In this document: piece after piece, positions 44,920-56,833 of the stretch
Position numbering within the stretch: the first letter of the stretch is position 1
How the letters are laid out: each line of letters opens with the position of its first letter
From: Synanceia verrucosa
Taxonomy: Eukaryota; Chordata; Actinopteri; Perciformes; Synanceiidae
Direction of reading: 5' to 3'
Assembly (NCBI GenBank): GCA_029721515.1
Contig: CM056558.1
Location: 12,865,240 to 12,929,239, forward strand
DNA: 64,000 nucleotides
Position numbers and translations under genes: made by a program
Notes under the pieces: model-generated
The model's database searches: none
Told to the model about the DNA's origin: nothing
The model's input: the letters and a program-made list of their open reading frames with translations, nothing else

Positions 44920-44938
44920 GTATATATATATATATATG
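44854..44938. repeat. (TC)n-(TA)n compound microsatellite
   Basis: About 16 bp of TC followed by about 68 bp of TA with one CG interruption (ACGT) near 44919. Confidence 0.95.
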
Positions 44939-47900
44939 GTATAAAGAAAAGAACAGCAATAATGCAGGATTTCATGGACATGACCTCATTATTTACATGG
45001 AGAAACGATGCAACACATTGTCTCTCTTTCATTAATTATCAGAGGCAACAACAAGGAAAGAGAAAGACAGACACTACATGAGAAGGAGAGACTTGGGTAG
45101 TTAGAAAGAGAGTGTAGTGAAGCTGAGTGAGAGATTACACTCTATGCTGCTAACAAGGCAGTGTGTAGGAACCAATTTAAAAATAGACTAGCATTTAAAA
45201 TGGGCCAGATAGTAGATAAAGCAGCCTCTCTCTGCCAGAGTAATGAGCTAGGACTCGCTCCTTCTATTAGCAGAGAGACACCCAGTCAAACACACACACA
45301 TGCACACGCACACACACAAAAAACAGCTGGGGCAATTAGATGACGGCAATCATCAGATTATTATTTTTAAACAAGATGTTAGGATAAATATTTGTCCGGT
45401 CAAATGGATGCATGCAGATGTGATATGCTAATAAGTGTGCATGACTGTGCATATGTGCTTGTACCCGCATGCTGTATTGTTATATGCATATGTGATGTTT
45501 GTGTTGGTGCGTATTCACACAGTAATGACTGTGCCTAGATTTGCAGTTACTAGTCAACATGGGGCAAAGCGATATTACACCCATCCAGCAGTGGAATAGA
45601 TTTGAGCAGATGGGTCACTGAGTCCTCATCTCCTTTGTTGCCCACAGTGGTGTCGTCCAGTGTGACCTAGGGGGCATATTGTCAAGTCTCTGCTCAAAGA
45701 CCCTAACCCTCGTTTCAGTCTCCAATATTGGTTTTGTACACGAGTGTGCATGCTAATGCACACATGCAGCTTAATTAAAATACTGTAAGAAAAACATGCA
45801 TAGACTTTATTATGGGATCACATTGAAGTAGATTAAATTTTGAGTGCCAGGGGTTTAGAGACTATGAATACAGCAGAATGTATAATGAACCATAACTATT
45901 ATGTAGTTTCCCACAGAAGTTTTAGAAATCATACATTTTTTAAAATATTTATATTGGATGTAAAAAAAAATACTAAATGTAATCTGATTTGATAAAATCA
46001 TCCAATTCAGTCTTCTTGACATGGGTTGACACAGTTTGGCCTGAGATGAACTGCAACAAAACGTCTCTCCATTATGTCTGTAGAAACATTCATTCACTGT
46101 TAATGAATTAATTAACAGTTAACTAATTAATAGGTACAGTTATTGCTTGTCAGGGCAACGGCTAGTGTGAAGATGCTTCTGTATCATGTGGACTCCACGT
46201 CTGTCTGTCTAAGAGCCTATTGTGTTCAGGGACTGCTTTGCACAGCTGACCCCAGACCTAACATGTAAATCAATCGACGCGCAGCATCAAAGACATGCAG
46301 ATGCATTCTCTGCCTCAGGCCAAACTGTTCCTCTTGCATGAAGATCTGCAAACAACAACCAATATCCTGCCAATAGCCTTATGTCAACCAGGCCATGAAG
46401 CACATCACTCCACGGCCATGTATAATCTCTGGGTGAGGCCAAAAATCGAAATCCTTCATTTTTTATTTTTTTTTCCTCTCTTCACATTTGACGCTTCTGT
46501 ATTCTTATCTCTGGAAAACAGAAAAACAGAGAACCATTGAACAACCCTGTCTTTATGTTGCTTATATTCAGAGCACATGGCTTGATGTATTTGCCCTGCA
46601 GCTTAAACAGAGTCAGAGGAATAGTTTGTCCTCAATAGCACTTGGGTGCACACTTAGACACTGTCTGTCTTCAGTGTCCAAATTTGCAGTGTAAGTATAA
46701 TTATCTTTTGTGGACTAACTGTTCTTCCAGGATCTGGAAAAAGTCAGTAGGAAGTACTAGTAATTTTAGGAATTTTTGAATTTCATGATAATATGAAATT
46801 AATTAATTATAATAATTAAAATTACTTATTTATTTGACACTTTTATAGAATTTCAATAGTTAGGGTCAACCTATTTTTTAGAAATAGAATGTGTGTGTTC
46901 ATTGTAGAAGGTATGGTTTAGGCTTTTTTTCAGCCAAAATGGCCATATAGATTTATGAGCATATATTCCTGAGATATTGCTTTGGTCTGTTCTTCGTAAT
47001 GCCACATGTTTCTGGAGAGCAGCAGTCAGATTGATTGACAGTGTTACCGATTATTCAGCCACTAAAGTCCATTGTGTAGGCAAAAGCACATAATTCACAT
47101 ATCATTCCTGCTGTATGTTAGTGCTGGTATGCCCTACCATGTCTCTGTGCGAGATGTGTCGCACTTGATCAAAGTATATTATGTTTCTGATGCTGCTGGG
47201 GGGCTGCTGGGGCCAAGGCTGAGCCTGAAGTTGTGTTTTTTAAGTACAACACTGGAAGCAATGTGAAACAGAACAGCACAGGAGCTGGAATGGAGTAGTG
47301 TAGGGCAGCAGGAATGTGAGTTCATGGCTCCCCCTATAGGGCAATAGGTAAAGAGCAAAGTGTATAGACTGTTCTTTCACACTGCTACCCTCCTGTCAGA
47401 ATGTTTGTGAAGTCTTATCTGTGCTGGTGAGTCCAGACAGCCATTGGCACTTAATAAACACTCTTAACAATATACACCTAAGTAAAGAGGGCTTGTATTT
47501 CCCATACCTTTCAAGCACAGAGAGGAAAGATGCTCACATTAGGAGTAAATAAGGAGAAGCTTATTCAACAGTGGCAAAAGTTGTTTTTTTTCACTGTCAG
47601 CAGGAATCTGACTGCTGAGGCAAAGTTCCAAGGCTGTAGCGGATGTGGGAAAGATATGTGAATGTTTTTATTCTGCTCCAAGTCTCAGATTTTAGATTTT
47701 GCAGGAGTAATGATCTCACCCCCACCTGCCCTGTCTTAGATTAGCAACTATGTACATTAAATTCATCAAGTGCTGGCTAAAGCTGCCAAACATTAAGGGA
47801 AAAGGCCAGCCACACTGCAAAGACACAGGAGGAATATATTAAGATTGTGATAGCGCTGCTATATAATGTAGCAAAATTGGTTGAGTAGGACAAATATTGT

Positions 47901-50900
47901 AAATAAGTAGAAGAGAATTGTACTTCTTTGTATACGTGACAAGAGGCTTCACCAAGTCCTTGTAAAGATGGGAGGAATTTGAACCACATGTCGGATATCC
48001 AGGCTTTGTGCTTTCATTATTCCTGAATGGAGCCTTAGCCGGGTACCCCTGGTTCCTCCCGTCCAACAAAGTAGGGTCAGGAGGTTAGGCAGGTTGCCAT
48101 TAAGCCCCCATTTATGCTTTTATCCAGCCCCCGCATCCACAATGCCAGAGTAAGGGATACAGGCTTTGTGCCTGCTTCATCACCTCCATACCTTTAAGAC
48201 TCTGGAGACTTTATCATGTCTCAAGTAACGGCCCAAGGCAGAGGCACTTTGTCTGTGCACTGCCTGTGCAAAATCATAAAAGACTGCAAGAAGAGCAAAC
48301 CAGGCATATGTTCACCGCCAGCACCTGATTGAAGCCTGGCAGATATCAGATTTTGTTTTTAGTTATAATGACTATGAACTATCCTAATGAGCATTGTCCT
48401 CACTAGGCCAGAATCCTCCTTAAAACTAGTCCAATCCATATTTGTACAAGCACCAATGTTATTGCTTCTGAAAGTCTTAGAGTAGAAAAAGTCAAAAATT
48501 AATGAAGAAAGCAAAAGAGTCCAAACCAAGAGCATTAAAAGTGATTAAGGGAACTTGAGAAGAGACAGATAGGGTTCTGAATATGAGCAGTACAACCCCT
48601 GCCATTTAAGCCGTGATGAGTATCAAATATTCGTGGGAGTGAAAATTCAGTAACATGGGAAGGTTCTCAGAGGGCTCAATGGAGTCTTGCTGAGTGCCTG
48701 ACAGATTGGCACTGACATTAAGGGATGTAAATGAGAAATTGTGCAATTTCCACAAAGTATTATAGGAACAGCAAATGTGTGAAAAACAGTTTTATGAAAA
48801 GAAAGACGGAGAGGAACAAGTCTTAGCTGATGAGGATCAGTCACTTGCTAGTTATTCCACCGAAAGGAAAGATTTCAAGGGTGTTACATCAATACATGGG
48901 AGAGATAGAGAGTGGAGTTTTCTATGAGGGGAGCAGAATTTACTGCTCTTATGCTTCATCAGTGTGCTGCAGTGGCGGCTGTAAATCTGCAGATTGATCA
49001 AACTGCAGAGCCAAAGGGATCCAAAGCCTTATCTCAAAGTAAGGGCTCAGCAAAGTCGAAGCCTCACTGTTGGTGTGACGGATGGCGGTGGCTATCTGAC
49101 TTTGACTTCCTACTACTTCCGCTTACTAATGCAACACAATACACACAGTGTGCATTTACTAGCTTAAGTTTTCTCCTCCAAACACATATGTACACGTAAA
49201 CCCTCATCAGGAAAAAAGTTGAGGAATTTGAGACTGATAAGACCAAGAGAGATAGTTTGTGCTTTTGGAAGAGATTCACATTCAGTCACATCTTCCTCAT
49301 CCTCAGCACCTCAGAGTTATTCCCTGCAGCACAACACTACTTCATTACAACCTCTGCAGGTAAACAATGACCTCATCCCGGTTAAATCCATACCTTCCTG
49401 TCAGCCCACCATCCACATCTGCCAAAAGACACTAAACCATTCACTCAAACATGTGTTGTTGAGGAAGGATTGTCTTTATTGGACATCGAGAGCCTGAAGG
49501 CTGAAGAGACAGGCAGACCTGGTGTGCCTGCTCAGCTCAGGGAGGGCACCTCTCTTGTTAATAGCAGCCTTTGCCTTCAGTAACACACAAGGTACTGATC
49601 CCACATGGTGGATGCTGGGGGAGGGACGAGGGGCACATGCTCGGAGAAAAGAAAGCTGCAGCCTGCTAACCCCACGGCTATGTTATCACTGTTCCTTTTC
49701 TCTCATTGAAAATCTGAAGGTGTTGCATTTGAAGTGTTGGCCTTCTTAGCTGGCAAAGACCCCAAAATAACTCAAAAGATAGCTGTGAAAGTTAGAAAGT
49801 GTTGTTTTCTATTTTAAGTCTGAAGTGCAAGACAGGAAGATGTGTTTATACATGTGGAGGATAGGTGACCATGCAAAGTAATTAACATTCTTCTTTTTTA
49901 GTTTCTGACTAATTTGACTTAAGTCTTTAGCGATTTTAGTAGATGTGGTAATTCATTCAATATTTTCACTCCCTCTGTCTGAATTATCACACCAGAAAAA
50001 GTTTTATTGAAGTAATGTTTTCCCTCCTGATATTATTTTTTTGAACACAGGAGGCTCAGATGCCCCCTAATCTTTTTTCAATTAATGTTAGACTAATCCA
50101 GTAATCGTTTTGCAGGATCTTAATTAATTTTGTACTGTAATTTTGTTTCTCTTATCACTCGGTAGGAATCTCTCAAAAGAAAAAAATGGACTCTCAGTGG
50201 AATAGTGGATTTCCTCCACTCCTTCTGCCTTACTACTTACTTACTACAGGACAGTTGTGCTTTAACACCATGCTTACACTTATATTCAAATGTCTTGCTG
50301 GATATATTTAAAGCCCAAATAATCGTACTGCTTATTATGGTTGTCTGGGCTTTATGAGACAGACACTGGTAGCTCTGTACAGTACATGTCTTCATGTCTG
50401 TACAGTAATCAAATGATTAGATGAGATAAGAGTTATTGCTATTATCAATTGTTTAAGCTCACAGACAAAGCAGCATTTAGTATTTTTTTGTCATGGAACA
50501 GCGTCTTATGGACATCCACTGTGGTCCTTGTTCGCAGCGTCCTCTCCAAATCAGCATGGTCCAAAAGGGCAGACACTTGCCTTTCTTGTGGTTCGGTGGT
50601 GACCATAACTCTTTCCAGATGCTTCACTGTAAGAAATAGAGAGGTGGTGGTACAGGGCAAAAGAGAGAGCGAGAAAGTGAGCAAGGAGGCAGAAACCAAG
50701 AGAATGAGCTCACTTTTCATTTGTGTTGGCTATAAATAAGGAACACATGCAGGCTATCTGTGTGATTCTCTCTCTATAGCCACATAGCCATAAATCAGAC
50801 CAAGGTCTGCACAGATACATGTACATCCTTAGCAGATGGGTAAATGGAGGGAGAGAGGGTGACTGGAAACCAAGTAGAGAAAGCCCAGGCCTGGATTTTC

Positions 50901-53900
50901 TGATGGATAAGATATTTCACCATTCAAGTTATTCTTCCATTCCATCTCTCTAAAAGGTGACCTGCTGGGAGCACATGTACTCCCACTCTATATTTCCTCC
51001 CAGATATTGTAGGCTTTTTTGTAAACACAGAGAAGGAGGAGACATGTTACAGTCGGACCTCTGCTTCGTTTAAATGTCTGCCGTGTGATTGTCATTTAGA
51101 TAAATGTGCATATCTGTAAAAAGACAACTTTCTCAAGACCCTCCACCCCATGGCTGTGATGCTCGGAGGTCTTCTCATCTGAGAGCAAACTCAGTTCAAG
51201 CTCTCCAAAAAACGTCTGGGCCATCTGTTGGAAAAAGAAGCCAGTCATGTCAAAATGAACCATGACGAAGTCCAGGAAGCCTCTAGAGAGGAGAAAAAAA
51301 AGACTTAAGCCTGGATTGGGTGAAGATCTGTATGTGGATTTTCACTTGTGTGTGTTGGGATTGACATGCCTTCTCTGATCTTTGGTGAACAAGAACGCAA
51401 TGCCTGATAAACTGAAGATACATCACTGTTACTTTCCTTTCTTTTGCATCTTCTTCTCTGTATGTGTCTTTTGATATTCTTCCTTACAAAGGAATATTTC
51501 ATTGAACCATTTGTCAAATTAGACACTGTGTTACCAATGACCGTTTGTTGGCAAGACATGAGAGGGTGACGAAAGGACAAGCAAAGGATAAATATTATGA
51601 CTGATGGTTTTCTGGGGTGTGCGTCTGCGTCAACTGGCACCCCATATTACTGTTAGGGTTTTAAGTATATTGTTATTGTGTCCTACCACACACGCACATC
51701 CCTCTTATTTTAGTTTCTGACAACATTTGTGTCTGCAAAATGATTTGTTTTAGTTTTCCTGGAATAGCTTTTTCACTGTTCTTCCACAAGAAAATACACA
51801 CCTAGCAGTTAGTAACCATTTCTGAGACAGGACAGAGATAGAAATGTGCAAGCAGGAGAAAAAGACAGATTAAGCCAGTCAAAGGGGGAACAATATTTCA
51901 GTCTGTACACTAATAATGAACATAGCTTCTCTGGTTTATACTGTACAAGAGTTATTGTTCACTACAAAAATTGCATTCTGTGAGGACAATGAAGGTGTGC
52001 AAGGAAGACTATGCCTCATTCAGAGATAGGAATTAGACAGAAATTGGTGTTAAGACATACAAGCACATTATATTGTCACTGTTCTACTGTGGGAAAGACT
52101 CTTTCTTTACTGCTCACACACTGTTAGTATTTCACCGACAGCTCCTATAAGCAGGAGCTCTGTAAATATCACAAACTAGAGTTGCACACTTATTAGTGCT
52201 TTCTTGCAGATGACAATGTGTGAAGTCATTAAATAGTACACAGTGTTAGTGGGGTGACTCAAAGCAAAAGGAATCAGGAAATAATTTACCAGAAATGTAG
52301 TTAGTTTTGTTTTATTGGAAAATGTTGTATGACTTATAAGTTTGAGTTTGTTTACATATTGTTCATTTGTAATGGGAAATACACAATATTAACGATAATA
52401 TTTATGTTATCTGAAAGTTTAGAAAAATTGAATGTTATGCTCATAATTTTTCTTTGTAGTATCATGTGAGACATACCAAATGTTTGGCATTTGTACATTA
52501 CATTACATGTACAACTACAAATATTTCATTATAAAGAAAACACCAATGCTATTGTTAAGATATTAATAAATAACAGTAATATCAGAAGTTTTTTTTCTTT
52601 TTTTAAGTGAAAATGCAATTTAACTTTTGTGCATGTTAAAGGCTGGGTGGCATGAGTCGTGTGAGCTCAGGAATTTTCAGTGTGACTAGTGAGTATTTAC
52701 ACTTGCTTCAAGTATTTTACTTTTTTTTTTCAATAAATGTTGGATTAGTGATGAGCTCAGGCATGGAAAAAGAAAATAATAAACTGTCATTCAAATCGTT
52801 CTCTGAAACAAAAGCCTCAAAGAAAGGATTCCACAGGCCACACAAAATCCAAATTAGCTCTGTCACAGTTATCTTCAGAGTTGTTGGATGTCAGTGTGAG
52901 CTTATTGGAATATGTCAGAATAGGTGTGAAAGGTGAGTGACAGGCACCCTGAGCTGCCACGGAGTAACCTGAGGGGATGTTAGTGTCACAGGCCCAGCCG
53001 CTGATGCATTGCAGCCCTCGATGCTAGTAGTGAATCCCAACAGTGTGGCCTATAAAGCCTCGACGCACATTTTTCAGAGACAAAAACAAAGGAAACACTC
53101 AGCAGTAGTTTACACAAAATGTGCTATAATGGATCGCTCATATACACCTTGATGTGTTCCAGTAGCAGTTCTAGATTCGCAATAACCCCCTTTAGCAGAG
53201 AACTGAGACAAAAATAGTTGACAAATGTTTAATATCAGACTAATACATAGCAGGTGTCTTTTTTTCATCTGTCTGTGTTGAAGGTATTTCTGTGATTTCC
53301 TGAGAGAAAAATTCAATGAAATCCATCTCCTCCAGCCAGATGGCTCAGTGGCTACCTCCCTGTTCTCTCGCTCCCTTCATCTGCCCACTGTGCTTCTCTG
53401 CTCTCTTTCAAATGTCACTTTGTTTCATACACAGGGGTGAGGGCTGGGGAGGAGCGCAGACAGAGATTTGGCCAGGCAAGCAAGACGTTTGCTTTATCAT
53501 AGATTTGTTTAATCCAAAACCTCTCCTCGGATGAAACTATGCCAGACTCCCCCAGATCGGTTCTTTCTAGAGGCATTTTGCCAGTTCATTCCAATATGTA
53601 GTTCATCAGGGCCTACAGCCAGTGGGACATAGTGTATGAGAACATTTGCTCAACACACATTTTACAGATAGAGGCTTAAACTATGAAGCAATATGGACAC
53701 TGCTACTGAGAATGAATCAGAAATGTTATTAACAATACTTGGTCTGCTTCATTTCAGTCTTGACTTCTAGCACATGAGGTGAATGGCAGTTTGTCGCTGT
53801 GTGTTGTTTGTAATTGAATCCTTCCACATCTCTCTGAAAAGCCATTAATCATTCACCTAATTGAGTCACGGATCAGTAATTAGCCATGATTGGGAGCGTG

Positions 53901-53953
53901 ATGGTTTGATTCGATACTCTTGAACACTGGTACTGCAACCTTTAGGAGCACTT
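44939..53953. other. Long stretch with no recognised gene
   Basis: Nine kilobases of unassigned DNA with an imperfect CA tract at 45290-45318 and GAGA-rich patches near 45060-45120 and 50660. CCAGGCTTTGTGC at 47998 recurs as CAGGCTTTGTGCC at 48160, inside a moderately GC-rich block (47980-48280) that could be conserved non-coding DNA. Frames up to 111 codons lack known motifs. Confidence 0.45.
45286..45319. repeat. Imperfect (CA)n microsatellite
   Basis: CAAACACACACACATGCACA, then CGCACACACACAAAAAA. Confidence 0.85.
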
Positions 53954-53974
53954 CCACAGCGCCCCCTGTTGAGG
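53954..53974 (-). promoter_or_regulatory. CTCF-like motif (best match in window)
   Basis: The minus strand reads CCTCAACAGGGGGCGCTGTG, agreeing with the AGGGGGCGC core of the vertebrate CTCF motif. It lies in otherwise featureless DNA. Binding is unknown. Confidence 0.35.
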
Positions 53975-54498
53975 CGGACAGCTCCCCTAGCACATTAATT
54001 CTTGTTCATGATCAAAGCCAGGACCCTATGCCTTCTGCCACATGCAATTTCGTTTGTTCTTCAGAGGCAATCTCCCACACATCTGTGCTCCACACATGAC
54101 CACGTGGAGCTCGGTGGACAAAAATAGAGATAAAGACAAAACAAGGAATCACACAATGCCTTCTCAATGAAGCTCAATTAAAATATGTTAACCAGTGTAA
54201 GTGAAGGAAAGAGGATATTCTGGAAAAAGAACTCGCCTATTTATTAATTAAAATGATAACAATTAATATGATTAGTTTCCTATCTCAGTCAAGCTCAGTG
54301 GCCACACAATTCATTTTAAACACAAAAAGTGCACAGAGAAAACCTCAGCATGGTCAAATAGAATATAACAATGGAGTTAGACATGCTTGATGTCTCTTGC
54401 TATATGCATTTATTATTCTCAGGCTGAAAGGTGATGTCGCCAAAGAATGGCCAGTGAAGCTATTCCATTAACAAAACTAGAAAAACAATCAGAGAGCG

Positions 54499-54541
54499 CA
54501 GACCTCCGCCAAAGTGGCGGCGGCGGCGACTTTTTTTTTTA
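54499..54541. repeat. GGC triplet run and poly-T/A next to foldback element
   Basis: ACCTCCGCCAAAGTGGCGGC, then GGCGGCGACTTTTTTTTTTA. The first part repeats the end motif of the adjacent foldback element, so it may be a fragment of a second copy. Confidence 0.5.
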
Positions 54542-54552
54542 TTTATTTAAAG

Positions 54553-54912
54553 TTACCCCCGCCACCAAGGAGGTTGTTTTCACCAGGGTTTGTTTGTTTG
54601 TTTGTTTGTTGGCTTGTTTGTTTGTCGGTTTGCAAAGTAACTCAAAAAGTTAAAGTTATGGACGGTTTTTGACGAAATTTTCAGGGTTGGCAAGAAGTGG
54701 CCTAACTTAAAACTGACAAATTTTTGGTGGTGCCATTGAATCGGATCCGATCACCACCAAAAACTAATCAGTTTTAAGTTAGGCCACTTCTGACCAACCC
54801 TGAAAATTTTGTCAAAATCCGACCACAAGTTTTTGAGTTATTTTGTAAACCAACAAACCAACATACAATTAAACAAACCCGAGTTAAAACATAACCTCCT
54901 TGGCAGAGGTAA
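54553..54912. mobile_element. Foldback (long inverted repeat) miniature element
   Basis: The left arm begins near ACCAAGGAGGTTGTTTTCAC and the right arm ends AAAACATAACCTCCTTGGCA. The arms are imperfect inverted repeats of about 170 bp: AAAATTTTCAGGGTTGG and GTGGCCTAACTTAAAACTGA on the left have counterparts on the right. The centre is a TTTTTGGTGGTG / CACCACCAAAAA stem around 54724-54765. It also contains a TTTG repeat (54590-54630). Ends of the CCTCCGCCAAGGAGGTTATG type are familiar from animal foldback elements. No coding capacity. Confidence 0.7.
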
Positions 54913-56476
54913 TAATGTTTATTACGCAGGTGATTATGCATTGCAGATGTTGATGGATGGTGAACTTTTGTACACTTTATCACATTGACTGAATCTGTAC
55001 AAAGGTTATGCAAAGATCAGAGAAGCCTGGTCTTCAGTGTCAAAAATGGATTCTTTTCAAAGGAGGATAATCATTTTGCACTACTTAACAGCAACAAGTA
55101 GAGTTCATGGGATCAGTATGTGTGACAAATTATTTCAACTAAAGACTCCTCACTTACTGACTGGGAAGCTTATCAAAGTCCTCACCTTGAATTTGTTTAG
55201 CTGCCAGGTAAAACAAATGACACAGACTTGAACACAAATCATAATAATATACAGTATGAATGGAATGACCACGTGATCTAATCCAGTTCCATTCATGGAT
55301 GAGAACTGTGAGATGCAGTTGATTTTTTTTTTTTTTTTTTTTATCTGAGGAAAACAGCCATCCTTCACATGACTGGTCAGGAAAACATATGGTTGTTCTA
55401 ACTAATACTGTCATGTTTGTGGTGAGAACAGTTTCCAGAAAACATCCAGCCTAAAATGAGATAAGCCAGTTCAAAAAAATGTCTACATGGAAGGTTTCAT
55501 CCGAATGCAGATACTGCACATAGCAAATCTCTGCAATGTTGGAAGCAGCAGTGCATTGTTGGCAAACACACGTACACAAGAAGATAAGTGATAAACACAC
55601 ACAGACAGACACACACACACACAGAGAGAGAGACGCAGAAGGTAATCTGGGAGTTGACCTGGTGAGCACTGCACAGCTAGATAAAAGAGATTATCCGCAT
55701 TGTGGTGAGCTAGGGCCTAGGTTCAGTGTTTGTTTGTGTGTAGACTTATTTTCAGTGTGAATGTGCACATGCACTTGCTTTGTGTTTATTGCTAGTGTGT
55801 CTTAGTACCTTTGTGTGTACATGCTTGTGTTACAGCATTCCGAGCAACCGAGATGAAGGATTATCTGGATTTTCCAAGTGGGATTTTCAGCTCGATAGTA
55901 GAGAAATATGACTGAGTCGCCTTCGACCCTTGACCTCCATGGCCAAATGGGGCCTCCCGGTCTCTCGACGGCTGGCTTACTGGTCCCACCGGACGTTTTT
56001 ATAGACAGACTGCTCCTACCTGGGCATCTATGACACTGAGGTTAAAGTCAAGCTGTTGAGTTAGTTAGCATCTTTTGGGAATCAATGTAGCCTTACAAGA
56101 TACAAATCATTCTTATCACTGGGAAAAATTGTAGAATTTGGGGTGCCAACTTGCCACTCAAGTAGCATACAGACAAGAATAAACTCACTGTAAATCATCA
56201 ATTAAGCACATGAATTAAGATGGCTGACTAGCTCCCTGGAAACCAGGAGTTGGCATAGCAACCAATTAAGTTAAGCTAGCAAATCACTATGCACACAGCA
56301 TGGCAAGAAAACATCTGCTACTCATAGGATTACTTGGCTCAGCTTACCTGTGACTGCAAATATGTGTGATTTAATCAAAGTATACAGTATATCCAGTGGC
56401 AAAAACTTTATAATAACGGGGTTAGCTTGTGCAAAATAGGTTAGTGCTTTGTTGTTGAAATCCTGGCTTAAGTTGT
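54913..56476. other. Non-coding stretch with poly-T and CA/GA tracts
   Basis: Poly-T of about 20 at 55322-55342; CA and GA tracts at 55595-55635. No gene or named repeat recognised. Confidence 0.45.
55595..55635. repeat. (CA)n-(GA)n microsatellite, imperfect
   Basis: ACACACACAGACAGACACAC, ACACACACAGAGAGAGAGAC. Confidence 0.85.
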
Positions 56477-56833
56477 CCATCCATCCATTTTCTACCGCTT
56501 ATCCTCAGATAGGGTCGCGGGGACTGGAGCCTATCCCAGCTGTCTTAGGGTGAAAGGCAGGGTACACCCTGGACAAGTCTCCAGTTCATCGCAAGCACAT
56601 AGAGACAGACAACCATTCACACTCACATTCACACCTACGGGTAATTTAAATTAGTCAGTTAACCTAATCCCCATGCATGTTTTTGGATTGTGGGAGGAAG
56701 CCGGAGTACCTGGAGAGAACGTACGCAGACATGGGGAGAACATGCAAACTCCACACAGAAAGGCCCCAGGGAATCGAACCAGGTACCTTCTTGTTGTAGG
56801 CGACAGTGCTAACTACACCACCATGCTGCCCAG
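56477..56833 (-). mobile_element. Abundant fish interspersed repeat with tRNA-like promoter, near full length
   Basis: On the minus strand it begins GGGCAGCATGGTGGTGTAGT, runs through TAGCACTGTCGCC, a B-box-like GGTTCGATTCCC and TGTGTGGAGTTTGCATGTTC, and ends in TAGAAAATGGATGGATGGAC. I recognise this order as a very common repeat in ray-finned fish, with internal polymerase III-like A and B boxes and a GGATG-repeat tail, so SINE-like. It has also been treated as part of a LINE 3' end, and I am unsure of the family name. The 121-codon minus frame overlapping it is spurious. Confidence 0.75.

Noticed and set aside
44847..45032. Open frames encoding long Ile-Tyr repeats (also at 36102-36314 and 44829-45035)
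   Set aside because: Direct translation of TA microsatellites.
56764..56833. Possible minus-strand tRNA gene
   Set aside because: The GGTTCGATTCCC box belongs to an abundant dispersed fish repeat, not a stand-alone tRNA.
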